36,498 nucleotides of DNA from Acidobacteria bacterium 28-1 (GCA_002050365.1 MWYZ01000051.1:1-36498); one strand, 5' to 3'; counted from the stretch's first letter, positions 7,384 to 14,784 are shown. Made by a program: numbers and translations. The notes: a model not told the origin generated them from the letters alone.

Positions 7384-8619
7384 TTAATAAACCATTCGGG
7401 TTTTTATCGTTCCTTTGACTTCCCGCAGAATCTCAAACGCTTTTTGTGACAGTCCAGTATCAATATCCAAAATCACATAGCCGATAGCATCGTTTGTTTT
7501 TAGGTATTGAGCCAAGATATTGATACCGCGCTCTGACATTTTAGAGTTTATCTCACCCAAAACGCCCGGAATATTTTCGTGAATATGCAGAATGCGATGC
7601 GTTTCGGCTTGCGGCGGCAAACTAAGCTCGGGAACAGTGTGCGAGCCGTTCGACGTGCCGAGTTCGAGATAATTTATCAGTTTCGCCGATACGTCCAAAC
7701 CGATGTTCGCCTGCGCTTCCTCGGTTGAGCCGCCGATGTGCGGCGTTAAAATGACATTCGGCAAATTTTGCAGAACGGACGAAAATTCGTCGCCGTTTCG
7801 TTCGGGTTCGACGGGAAAAACGTCAACCGCCGCGCCGACGATTCTGCCGCTTTCGATGTATATTCGCAAGGCGTCCAGATTAATTACATCGCCACGACTG
7901 TAGTTGATTAAAATGCTGCCCTTCGGCATTAGGGAGAGAGTTTCTTCATTCATCATACTGCGCGTTGTCGCATCTGACGGCACGTGCAGAGTTACGATGT
8001 TTGATTGTTTTAATAAGTCTTCCAATTTACGAATTTGTTTGGCGTTGCCGTGCGGTAGTTTCGTCAAAACGTCGTAATAAACGACGTTCATTCCCAAGGA
8101 TTCTGCCATTACAGAAACCTGCGAACCGATATTTCCATAGCCGATGATTCCCAAAGTTTTGCCGCGCAGTTCAAAAGAGCCTTTTGCTTCTTTGAGCCAA
8201 ACGCCTGCGTGCGCCGCCGTGTTTTTATCCGCGATTTTGCGAATAAGCATCACGCACAAACCGATAACCAATTCGGCGACCGAGCGCGTGTTTGAATACG
8301 GCGCGTTGAAAACGGCGATGCCTCGTCTCGTCGCAGCTTTTAGATTTATTTGGTTAATGCCGATGCAAAACGCGCCGATTGCCAGCAGTTTGTCGGCTTT
8401 TTCGATGACGTTTTCGGTAATCTGCGTTTTCGACCTAATGCCCAAAATGTGAACGCCTTTTATTTCTCTGATTAAATCCGCTTCGCTCAATGCGCCCGAA
8501 AGTCGCCTTATTTCCGCGTATCCGCTTTGTTTTAATTCTTCGACCGCCGAATCGGAAATGTTTTCGAGCAGCAGAATTTTGATTTTATTGCGCGGGTAAG
8601 ATGTCTGCGTGGTTTTCAT
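7384..8619 (-). CDS. serA: D-3-phosphoglycerate dehydrogenase
   Basis: SerA oxidises 3-phosphoglycerate to 3-phosphohydroxypyruvate, the first step of serine synthesis. The cofactor motif GIIGYGNIGSQ, the catalytic arginine region NYSRGDVIN, the DVFPVEPE loop and the catalytic histidine in LTPHIGGSTEEAQ are present. A C-terminal ACT domain (IPGVLGEINSKMSERGINI) indicates serine feedback inhibition. The 411-residue length matches the short E. coli-type enzyme. ATG 8619 (MKTTQTS) is preferred over the upstream ATG at 8640. A TATAAT hexamer at 8630-8635 lies only ten bases before the start, so transcription could begin almost at the ATG; no good -35 box accompanies it, so this is tentative. The epimerase gene follows in the same direction. 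Confidence 0.93.
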   Translation of the reverse strand: MKTTQTSYPRNKIKILLLENISDSAVEELKQSGYAEIRRLSGALSEADLIREIKGVHILGIRSKTQITENVIEKADKLLAIGAFCIGINQINLKAATRRGIAVFNAPYSNTRSVAELVIGLCVMLIRKIADKNTAAHAGVWLKEAKGSFELRGKTLGIIGYGNIGSQVSVMAESLGMNVVYYDVLTKLPHGNAKQIRKLEDLLKQSNIVTLHVPSDATTRSMMNEETLSLMPKGSILINYSRGDVINLDALRIYIESGRIVGAAVDVFPVEPERNGDEFSSVLQNLPNVILTPHIGGSTEEAQANIGLDVSAKLINYLELGTSNGSHTVPELSLPPQAETHRILHIHENIPGVLGEINSKMSERGINILAQYLKTNDAIGYVILDIDTGLSQKAFEILREVKGTIKTRMVY

Positions 8620-8789
8620 AAAAAGGTTGATTATAAACAAAAAACCGCGAATGGAAAATCACGCCCGTTGATTGATGCGCACGTATTTGGAATATTTATG
8701 GTAGAAATAATATTTAAAGAAACGACAAAAATAAATTAGTATCAAAAAGATTATCGCATTTATATTTGTTTGTCGGGAGTGCAAAAGAG

Positions 8790-8876
8790 GTTGTCGACGT
8801 AAAGCAAGATGAAACTATGATTTGGTTTTGGATTGGCTCACACGCCGAGTATGACAAATTGATTTCAAAACTTTAG
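8790..8876 (+). pseudogene. C-terminal relic of a RelE/ParE-superfamily toxin
   Basis: This plus-strand stretch encodes KQDETMIWFWIGSHAEYDKL followed by ISKL and a TAG. The IGSHAEYDKL ending is typical of the last strand and tail of small RelE/ParE/HigB-type toxins of type II toxin-antitoxin systems. The frame is interrupted upstream and no antitoxin is adjacent, so only about 28 residues survive. The rest of the 8620-8951 gap holds nothing else that I can recognise. The call depends on a short motif and is tentative. Confidence 0.4.
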
Positions 8877-8951
8877 ATGCCAAATTTGGTTAGACTTTTG
8901 AGATTGTAGATTTTCTCGGTTTCAGAATCTTTGAACGATTTAATCACAGTT

Positions 8952-9422
8952 TTATTTAATCCCTTTTGTAAATTGTGAATCGCTTATTTGCCCAGACTTA
9001 TATTTCTCAAATTTATCTCCGCTTGTAGAAAATTTTCTCGTGTCTGAATCACAAGTTCGCCGAGCAGTAATACCTTTTATAGGATTTGTATATCCTCGAT
9101 TGATACTTATCGCTAAATCAATAAATTCTTCTTTGAACCAATCACATTTTTTTGAATTCCATTCTGCATTTATATTTCCGTTTATTAAAGTTAAAGAAAT
9201 TAGATTACCGTTATAGTATTCTAGTTTTTTCTGAAAATTGGAGGCGACATTCTGCAAAGGTAAATCAACTTTAACATTTGGAACTTCTAAGATTTGTTTA
9301 TTGTTAGCAAATTGATTTGATGCCGAATTATTCAAATTTGAAATTTCTGATTTGACACATCCTAAAAAACCGATAGAACAAATGACCAATGTAACTGCTA
9401 ACGTAAGTAATGGTTTTTTCAT
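8952..9422 (-). CDS. Hypothetical lipoprotein
   Basis: The 156-residue product has a lipoprotein signal: a lysine start, a hydrophobic LLTLAVTLVICSIGFL segment and the lipobox FLGC with the acylated cysteine at residue 22. The mature part is polar and rich in asparagine, lysine and serine, with two further cysteines (at KKCDWF and RRTCDSD) that could form a disulfide. I recognise no family. It starts three bases after the stop of the upstream small gene and is the last gene of a five-gene minus-strand run. Its DNA is visibly more AT-rich than serA or lpdA, which together with the neighbouring relics suggests acquired DNA. Confidence 0.6.
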   Translation of the reverse strand: MKKPLLTLAVTLVICSIGFLGCVKSEISNLNNSASNQFANNKQILEVPNVKVDLPLQNVASNFQKKLEYYNGNLISLTLINGNINAEWNSKKCDWFKEEFIDLAISINRGYTNPIKGITARRTCDSDTRKFSTSGDKFEKYKSGQISDSQFTKGIK

Positions 9423-9425
9423 AGA

Positions 9426-9662
9426 TTAAAGTTTATCGTAATCTTCCGTTTCAACATCAGGTGCTTTGGCTAAAGTTTCGCGGGCTTTTTCCCAATCGCC
9501 TTTGGCGGCACGTTTGGCAAAAGTTTTACCGACATTCCAGCTCGAAATTTGGCTTGCCAACGCCAGTCCAATAAATTGGTCAAGCGTCATTTCTTCGTCT
9601 TCGGCAATTGTCTTGACTTGGTGAAACAACGTATCTGGGATTTTTTTGTTAATCGTGGTCAT
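9426..9662 (-). CDS. Small ribbon-helix-helix-like protein (CopG/HicB-antitoxin type)
   Basis: The 78-residue protein reads KKIPDTLFHQVKTIAEDEEM, then TLDQFIGLALASQISSW, then a charged tail ending APDVETEDYDKL. The IPDxLxxxxKxxAExExxxLDQFIxLALA pattern is that of ribbon-helix-helix proteins often annotated as HicB-family antitoxins or CopG-like regulators. This type usually carries an (A)KRAxxGxxEKxxxxLxKAPDxEPxxxD tail, seen here, and is often found without a toxin. Such proteins bind DNA as dimers, frequently at their own promoter. It lies between the DUF2442 gene and the lipoprotein gene. No toxin partner is recognisable nearby. Confidence 0.65.
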   Translation of the reverse strand: MTTINKKIPDTLFHQVKTIAEDEEMTLDQFIGLALASQISSWNVGKTFAKRAAKGDWEKARETLAKAPDVETEDYDKL

Positions 9663-9680
9663 TTATAAATCTTGCGAAAA

Positions 9681-10064
9681 TCATAAAGCTGCTCTTTTCG
9701 ATTGTGTGCGCTGGCGGTTTAGTTCCGAAGCAAGATATTTTTCACCGATTAGTTTTAGCATAATCGCGCCAATGCCGATGTGCGCGTCCAGATTCGTCCA
9801 TTCGAGCGTGTAGCCTTGTCCCCAAATCTTCACTTGCTCCAAATCCTTTTCCGAAGCATTTTTCAATTCGGAAAAGACTCGCGGGTCAAAGCTGAAACTC
9901 CAGTCTGTCGCCAATTCGACGAAAGTTCGTTCGTTTTCGTGTTTGACCGCAACGGCTCGCGGCTTGCGTTTTTCGGATTCCTTACCGCGCTTGATGCCTT
10001 CCCGTACTTGGCGATTAAACTCCGCCTCATTGATGCCGTAGGATGCCAAAGTTAATTTGCTCAT
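9681..10064 (-). CDS. DUF2442 domain protein
   Basis: The 127-residue product has a charged N-terminus (EFNRQVREGIKRGKESEKRK) and then a DUF2442-type domain: ERTFVELATDWSFSFDPRVF, LEQVKIWGQGYTLEWTNLDAHIGI. DUF2442 proteins are small, of unknown function and often paired with DUF4160 or other toxin-antitoxin-like genes. No DUF4160 neighbour is visible here. AGAGGAAATTAT before the ATG is a strong ribosome-binding site. The N-terminal basic extension is longer than the minimal domain. Confidence 0.75.
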   Translation of the reverse strand: MSKLTLASYGINEAEFNRQVREGIKRGKESEKRKPRAVAVKHENERTFVELATDWSFSFDPRVFSELKNASEKDLEQVKIWGQGYTLEWTNLDAHIGIGAIMLKLIGEKYLASELNRQRTQSKRAAL

Positions 10065-10091
10065 ATAATTTCCTCTGAAACTACTAAAAAT

Positions 10092-10307
10092 TTACACGGC
10101 AATTTTTTCGCGGCTTTGTTGAGCAATTATTTTGGCGGTTTCGGCTTCGGAGATATTTTCAAGAAGTCCATCAAATTGCAAGCTATAAAGGGAAGCGTCG
10201 CTTTCCCAATGGTCTTCGCAAAACTGCTCGGCGATTCCGTTTTTCCGAAAGCGTCCGATTTTCTCGATGTTGCCTGTTTCTTCGTCTTTTAAGATTACAT
10301 ATTCCAT
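10092..10307 (-). CDS. Small hypothetical protein
   Basis: The 71-residue product starts MEYVILKDEETGNIEKIGRF and is acidic (HWESDASLYSLQFDGLLENI), with no signal peptide or membrane segment. I recognise no family. AAGGAA lies eight bases before the ATG. It starts two bases after the stop codon of the broken RelA/SpoT-like gene, so it was probably made as the second gene of that unit, and DUF2442 follows 27 bases later. That position, next to a toxin-like enzyme, would suit an immunity or antitoxin role, but this is only inferred from position. Confidence 0.55.
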   Translation of the reverse strand: MEYVILKDEETGNIEKIGRFRKNGIAEQFCEDHWESDASLYSLQFDGLLENISEAETAKIIAQQSREKIAV

Positions 10308-10309
10308 AA

Positions 10310-10754
10310 TTAAATTCCTTCCGGGCGTTCGACTTGTTTCGCTGATTTCAATATCTCTTTGATGATTTCCGCTCTTCGCTCGTCGGAAGTTTTTAAGTTT
10401 CGCAATTCTTCGTATAAATGATGCGTTTCGGTTTTTAGCCGAAAACTCTCCGCCGTGTGAAATTGTAATTCAAATCGTTGTTTTTGTGAAGAAATTACCG
10501 TGATGTTGATGCCTCTGTAACCCGTGTCTTTTGTCGTTTCCGCGTTTTCCCAAGCGTTCCAGATTCTGTTTTGCGGAATCTCTTACTAAAGATTCTTCTG
10601 TTTTAAATCTATTTTCCAAGCTGATGATTTTTGCATCAACTTCGGAGGCAATTTTCTGCAAATCGGCGGTAATTTTTAGTTCGTTTTCTCTGGCTTGCGT
10701 GAGTAGTTCTTCAGCTAAACGCCGCGCTTCTTTTCTAATTCTGAAATTCTCCAT
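10310..10754 (-). pseudogene. Broken RelA/SpoT-like (toxin-type) gene with frameshift and internal deletion
   Basis: The first frame (from ATG 10754) reads EARRLAEELLTQARENELKI, then TADLQKIASEVDAKIISLENRFKTEESLVRD. This is the N-terminal part of RelA/SpoT-fold nucleotidyltransferase-like domains found in polymorphic toxins, where K(T/S)EDSL precedes the catalytic DALRYT strand. That frame then loses the family pattern. In another frame, from about 10565, the sequence continues as WNAWENAETTKDTGYRGINI, then QKQRFELQFHTAESFRLKTE, then THHLYEELR, which is the C-terminal part of the same domain (GYRGIN...FELQFHTPESF). The central DALRYT region, roughly 40-50 residues, is missing. The gene is therefore inactivated by a deletion that also shifts the frame. 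It ends two bases before the 71-residue gene. Confidence 0.6.
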
Positions 10755-10834
10755 CTATGTAAAAATGGCGGTCAATCGAATCTTTCAATCCGACTGACCG
10801 CCCCGCTTCGCACCACTGACTATTGACCACTTTT

Positions 10835-12244
10835 CTACATATGAATCGTCAAATCGTGAACGCCTTCCGCTGCTTCCATCACTGACTCGCTGACGGTTGG
10901 GTGCGCGTGAATCGTTCTGCCAAGTTCATCCGCAGTTGTTTCTAAAGCCATTGCGACGCAGGCTTCGGCTAATAACTCCGTCGCATGCGGTCCGATGATG
11001 TGAACGCCGAGAACTTCGTCGTATTTTTTCTCTGAGACGACTTTTACGAAGCCATCGGTTTCGCCTAAGATTCGCGCTTTGCCAGATGCCGAGAACGGGA
11101 ATTTGCCGACTTTTACGTCGTAGCCTTCTTCGCGTGCTTTCGCTTCGGTCAAGCCGACTGATGCAACTTCGGGGTCGCAATATGTGCAGTTCGGGACGAG
11201 GCGCATATTAATTGGCTCGACTTTTTTGCCCGCTAGCTTTTCGACCACCAAGATACCTTCTTTACTGGCGAGATGCGCGAGCCAAGCCGTGTCAATTACG
11301 TCGCCGATGGCGAAGACGTTCGGCTCGTCGGTTTCGCAAAATTCGTTGACTTTGATTGTGCCGCGCGGGTTGACGACGACTTTTGTGTTTTCCAAGCCTA
11401 AGTTTTCAATGTAAGGCATTCTGCCGATGGCGACGAGCAGCATTTCGGCTTCGAGCGAAACGTCCGCGCCTTTCGCATCTTTGCCCGAAACTTTTACGCC
11501 CTTTTTCGATTTGTCGAGTTTGTCCATTTTCAAGCCAGTCAGACAATTGATGCCGCGCTTTTTGAAAACTCTTTGTAATTCTTTTGAGACTTCCGCGTCT
11601 TCGAGCGGCACGATTTTATCCATCAATTCGATGACGGTCGTTTCGCAGCCGAAGCGCGAATACACGGAAGCGAACTCGACGCCGACCGCGCCTGAACCTA
11701 AGACCAACATTGATTTCGGAACTCGGTTTAATTCTAAAATCTGGTCGGAGTTGACGACCTGTTTGCCGTCGGTTTCAAAACCCGGAATCGGGCGCACGAC
11801 CGAGCCGGTGGCGATGATGATGTTTTTCGTCTCAATAGTTTCCGTTTTGCCGCCGTCAAGTGTAATTTCGACTTTGCCTTTACCCGTGATTTTGCCGAAG
11901 CCGTTGAAAACTTTTGCGCCGTTTTTTTTCATCAAATAAGTAACGCCCGCCGAGTTTTTCGCCACCACATCGTTTTTATATTTTTGAACCTTTTCAAAAT
12001 CGTAGCTCAAACCTTCGACCTTCAAACCGAACTGCTCGAAATGTCCTGCTTTTTCGTAAAGATGCGCCGATTGCAAAAGAGCTTTGGTGGGAATACAGCC
12101 GCGCAAGCCGCACGTGCCGCCCAAACGCGCTTCTTTTTCTTTTTCGACAATCGCCACTTTCAAACCTAATTGTCCGGCGCGAACCGCCGCGACATAGCCG
12201 CCCGGACCCGAACCGATAATTGTTACGTCAAATTGTTCTGCCAA
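10835..12244 (-). CDS. lpdA: Dihydrolipoyl dehydrogenase (E3)
   Basis: E3 reoxidises the dihydrolipoyl groups of 2-oxoacid dehydrogenase complexes using FAD and NAD+. The FAD motif GSGPGGYVAA is at residues 11-20. The redox disulfide lies in GGTCGLRGCIPTKALL with C45 and C50; the usual form is CLNVGC, so the loop between the cysteines is divergent but keeps the spacing. The NAD motif is GSGAVGVEFA, the second FAD motif is VFAIGDVIDT, and the C-terminal catalytic HAHPTVSES is present. Its 469 residues are normal. It stands alone on the minus strand, divergent from the rhodanese gene. It is the likely partner of the E1 alpha gene at 439-1503, although not in its operon. Confidence 0.95.
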   Translation of the reverse strand: MAEQFDVTIIGSGPGGYVAAVRAGQLGLKVAIVEKEKEARLGGTCGLRGCIPTKALLQSAHLYEKAGHFEQFGLKVEGLSYDFEKVQKYKNDVVAKNSAGVTYLMKKNGAKVFNGFGKITGKGKVEITLDGGKTETIETKNIIIATGSVVRPIPGFETDGKQVVNSDQILELNRVPKSMLVLGSGAVGVEFASVYSRFGCETTVIELMDKIVPLEDAEVSKELQRVFKKRGINCLTGLKMDKLDKSKKGVKVSGKDAKGADVSLEAEMLLVAIGRMPYIENLGLENTKVVVNPRGTIKVNEFCETDEPNVFAIGDVIDTAWLAHLASKEGILVVEKLAGKKVEPINMRLVPNCTYCDPEVASVGLTEAKAREEGYDVKVGKFPFSASGKARILGETDGFVKVVSEKKYDEVLGVHIIGPHATELLAEACVAMALETTADELGRTIHAHPTVSESVMEAAEGVHDLTIHM

Positions 12245-12356
12245 TATTTTACCCTCGTTTATTAAATTTATTTTTGAATGCTAAAAAAGATATTATAGGA
12301 ACTTAAACCGTTTCAAGCTAGTTAAGAGCAAAAACTTGCATTAAACTGTAAAAACT

Positions 12357-12719
12357 ATGGAACACACAAAGGAGTTTTTGGAAATTGCCGAAGATGCGCG
12401 AAGCCGCGTCAGGGAAGTTTCAGTTGAAGAAACCTTGAAAAGAATCGAAAACGGCGCGAATTTAATTGACGTGCGCGAAGACAACGAATGGAATGATGGA
12501 CACGCTGAAGGCGCGGTTCACTTGGGACGCGGAATTATCGAACGCGATATTGTCGGAAAGTTTCCCGATAAAAATGCGGAACTTATCTTATATTGCGGCG
12601 GCGGTTATCGCTCGGCGCTAGCGGCGGATAATTTGCAAAAAATGGGTTACACGAATGTTTACTCAATGACCGGCGGCTGGACGGCTTGGAAAGAAGCGAA
12701 TGTGCCGACTGAATCATAA
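12357..12719 (+). CDS. Single-domain rhodanese-like protein
   Basis: The 120-residue protein is one rhodanese domain: LIDVREDNEWNDGHAEGAVHLGRG, then ILYCGGGYRSALAADNLQKM and the closing GGWTAWKEA. The catalytic cysteine is C80 in the six-residue loop CGGGYR, the size typical of sulfurtransferases. It presumably transfers sulfane sulfur in the cytoplasm; no signal peptide is seen. It is divergent from lpdA with a 112-bp gap. No clear Shine-Dalgarno precedes the ATG. No sulfur-metabolism gene lies next to it. Confidence 0.88.
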   Translation: MEHTKEFLEIAEDARSRVREVSVEETLKRIENGANLIDVREDNEWNDGHAEGAVHLGRGIIERDIVGKFPDKNAELILYCGGGYRSALAADNLQKMGYTNVYSMTGGWTAWKEANVPTES

Positions 12720-12734
12720 ATTTATGAGTTTTGA

Positions 12735-13151
12735 AACACACACAATGCGCGGGAACGGACGAAACAAATACAAACCGAATTCGCCGAGCGTGGCGCCGCG
12801 CTTGGCTGGTTTGATGCTGTTTATAAAGAATCTGACGGACAAGTGTTTCGACCGACTTTGCTTGCTTTCGCGCATCGAAATTTTCAGTGTCCGTCGAAAA
12901 TTTGTCGGACATCAATCAAGTTTTCTTTATTAGATAAACGCTTCAAAGTGTCAGCACATCCTAACCCTTTTTATTCCATACCGGATTACACATCTACTCT
13001 AAAACCATTAAAACTTGCAAATCAGTCGGATTTATTAAAACACTTTACGACGGAAAATGAACGAAACAAAATTCTTAAAGTTTTGTTTCGTTCATTTTTA
13101 TATTTTTTATATGATAAGTTTTGTAGCTACCTGCGCAGCGACAAAGTTTAA
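12735..13151 (+). pseudogene. Possible N-terminal relic of a SAM-dependent methyltransferase, followed by non-coding debris
   Basis: Immediately after the rhodanese gene a frame without a proper start encodes QTEFAERGAALGWFDAVYKE followed by SDG. This resembles the N-terminus of small class I SAM-dependent methyltransferases (ExGxxxWFDxVYxExxGD..IPW). An ATG at 12724 (MSFETH) could be the original start if one base has been lost or gained near 12745. After SDG the similarity ends and the remainder of the frame has no recognisable pattern. No SAM-binding GxGxG is present. I treat it as a possible relic only. Confidence 0.3.
13054..13098. repeat. Perfect 18-bp inverted repeat, hairpin
   Basis: Bases 13054-13071 (AAAATGAACGAAACAAAA) are the exact reverse complement of 13081-13098, with a 9-base loop (TTCTTAAAG). 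A T-rich tail follows on the plus strand. It lies in gene-poor DNA, 335 bases after the rhodanese stop. It could act as a distal terminator or be the remains of a mobile-element end. Confidence 0.8.
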
Positions 13152-13271
13152 CCTATCAAAACATTATAATTGCGGTATCTACCATAAGCAGATGTTCCGC
13201 AGTTTATTTAGAGCGTTAGCAAAGTCTGCTTTGGATATTGTTCCCTGCTGTACTGTTAGCTAAGGAGAAGT

Positions 13272-13306
13272 AAAAAGCTTCAAGGTTTTAACGCTCACGG
13301 CTTTTT
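13272..13306 (-). terminator. Terminator-like hairpin, inverted homologue of the one at 14689
   Basis: AAAAAGC at 13272-13278 pairs with GCTTTTT at 13300-13306. Read on the minus strand, the element shares AAAGCCGTGAGCGT, then TAAAAC, CTTG and GCTTTTT with the terminator at 14689-14721, differing at only a few positions. The two elements are in opposite orientation. No intact minus-strand gene ends here, so this copy is probably a relic of a lost gene. Confidence 0.5.
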
Positions 13307-13574
13307 CTATCTTTCTGCTGGAGTGATTAATTAACCTTTTCACTTACCATTCTCTTTCAAAACCAATTAAAGATACGAAATCCTACGAAAAGATGTAATT
13401 TGCAGGCTAATCTACTTGCAATTGAATTGTTGAAATACAAAGTACGCTCTGCATAAAAACCCTTTACGGGTCGCTGTCGATAGCGTAGAAGATTGGTCTG
13501 GAACGATGGCGGAGAGTTATCTGCAGAGCTATTCTTTGTAAAGATAAAAAATACAATTTGCTAACTCGCTTCAA

Positions 13575-13607
13575 AAATACGTATTTCCACGTAGGCAAAT
13601 TACGTGG
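13575..13607. promoter_or_regulatory. Clustered ACGTA palindromes, possible operator
   Basis: AAATACGTATTT (13575-13586) is a perfect 12-bp palindrome. It is followed at once by CCACGTA (13587-13593) and TACGTGG (13601-13607), which are inverted copies of each other around a 7-base spacer. Three ACGT cores in 33 bases are unusual in this AT-rich stretch. It may be a binding site for a dimeric regulator; no target gene is obvious, the nearest downstream gene being 390 bases away. Confidence 0.3.
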
Positions 13608-13692
13608 ACACACGGATTTTCATTTCCCTCTGACAGATTTATATTTGATTCAAGACTAAAACATTCATATTTGTTTGATTGCGGGCTTAACA

Positions 13693-13764
13693 CACTTCTA
13701 TAACAGTGAACGACCGTACAGCAGTCTCGGTTATCAAACGCCTGACGAATTCAGAAAAGATTGA
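13693..13764 (+). mobile_element. IS3-family transposase C-terminal relic
   Basis: The frame encodes HFYNSERPYSSLGYQTPDEF followed by RKD and TGA. The YNxxRPHSSLGYxTPxEF pattern is the signature end of IS3-family OrfB transposases. Only about 24 residues are left, with no upstream DDE core and no recognisable terminal inverted repeats, so this is a dead remnant showing a past insertion. Confidence 0.65.
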
Positions 13765-13918
13765 GAAAGGCGGCAGAAATTATTGAGAAGCGGTACGAAA
13801 AAAGAGTTCTTAATAATAAAAAGAAAAATATTTTAAGAATTACATATAAGTTTTCTACCTTTTTCATGCATTAGTAAATAGGACTAGGTAACTGAACAGT
13901 TAATCAGCAAAGATTAGA

Positions 13919-13971
13919 CTATCGCTTGAAACGGATGGGGCGATAGAAAATATCCTAAGGCAATTCATCCC
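13919..13971 (+). promoter_or_regulatory. Structured 5' leader with possible pseudoknot
   Basis: CTATCGC (13919-13925) pairs perfectly with GCGATAG (13940-13946) around a 14-base loop. Within the loop, GGATG (13933-13937) is complementary to CATCC (13966-13970) downstream, which would form an H-type pseudoknot ending shortly before the Shine-Dalgarno AAGAGGAG of the secreted protein gene. I cannot match it to a known riboswitch class. Short pairings such as these can arise by chance. Confidence 0.35.
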
Positions 13972-13993
13972 TAAACCAAGAGGAGTTTATTCA

Positions 13994-14638
13994 ATGAACA
14001 GAAATATGATTAGAATGATGTTAGTGATGTTTTGTGTATTGGCAATTACGCCGGCGGTTTTCGCTCAGACGACGATTAAATTGTTTGACCCGGTTGCTCT
14101 TAACTATAGTCCTTCGGGAACAAGTTCAACGAGTCCGTATACCTTTGGCACAACTTCAGTGTATTTAAGTTGCCCGGTCAATCCGACTGGAACCATTTCA
14201 GGTGCAAATGGTGGCAATTTAACTGTTGACGATAATGTGACGGTTAATGGCACAAATATTTGTCCAAATGGAGGAGGTTGTTTTAGCGGGGTAACAGACC
14301 TTGCTTTTGCGTATGCAGGATACGGATACCCGATAGATGCTTTCTCGGGTGCATTGTATAGTTCAATTGCTCCAATAAATATCAGCAGCCAGTTAACAGC
14401 AGGGATTAACCAATATACTTTCAACCTTGTGGACGGTGGTGCTTTATATGGCAGTACCGAAATTAATTTAAATACTAATTGTACGGTAGTTGCTGCACCG
14501 GCAGCTTTTCCCGCACCCGTATGTCATAGAAATAACGGCTCGAGTGGACAAAGGACAATAATGGTCGGTAGTCAAGGTGCATTAGATGCTCATTTAGCTC
14601 ATGGCGACACAGTCGGTCCTTGCACCGTCAGCCAATAG
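13994..14638 (+). CDS. Small secreted protein with C-terminal HLAHGD motif
   Basis: The 214-residue product has a signal peptide (MLVMFCVLAITPAVFAQ, cleavage after AFA-like VFA near residue 24). The middle is rich in glycine, threonine and asparagine with a paired-cysteine look (SCPV, NICPNGGGC, NTNC). The C-terminus reads VCHRNNGSSGQRTIMVGSQG and then ALDAHLAHGDTVGPC. The CH..(x)n..AxxAHLAHGDxxGxC motif is a short module I know from the ends of many extracellular proteins of Bacteroidota and Acidobacteriota; its function is unknown. AGAGGAG lies ten bases before the ATG, and the leader is structured. A terminator follows at 14689. The gene stands alone in an otherwise gene-poor stretch. Confidence 0.75.
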   Translation: MNRNMIRMMLVMFCVLAITPAVFAQTTIKLFDPVALNYSPSGTSSTSPYTFGTTSVYLSCPVNPTGTISGANGGNLTVDDNVTVNGTNICPNGGGCFSGVTDLAFAYAGYGYPIDAFSGALYSSIAPINISSQLTAGINQYTFNLVDGGALYGSTEINLNTNCTVVAAPAAFPAPVCHRNNGSSGQRTIMVGSQGALDAHLAHGDTVGPCTVSQ

Positions 14639-14688
14639 TCTTAGATAAATCATTTTTACTTTATCTGAACTTATTTCACCTTCCAAAG

Positions 14689-14721
14689 AAAAGCCGTGAG
14701 CGTCAAAACTTGCGGCTTTTT
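14689..14721 (+). terminator. Intrinsic terminator of the HLAHGD protein gene
   Basis: AAAAGCCG (14689-14696) pairs with CGGCTTTT (14713-14720) and is followed by T and an AT-rich tail. It lies 50 bases after the stop codon. A homologous element occurs inverted at 13272-13306. Confidence 0.7.
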
Positions 14722-14784
14722 GATTAGGATTGATTGGCGATTCGGCGCGAATGATTAGTGTTGGAAATCAATTGTTTATTTGAC

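Larger units (their letters stand above)
13152..13692. other. Gene-poor region
   Basis: No protein frame here shows codon structure or a family I recognise. What can be seen is a terminator-like hairpin at 13272-13306, a small CGCT/AGCG hairpin near 13471-13484 and two palindromes at 13575-13607. The whole 12.72-13.99 kb gap reads as degraded accessory DNA. Confidence 0.5.

Noticed and set aside
13843..13918. Known riboswitch (c-di-GMP, cobalamin, SAM or glutamine) in the leader of the secreted protein
   Set aside because: None of the conserved core sequences of those classes that I know is present; only short pairings are seen.
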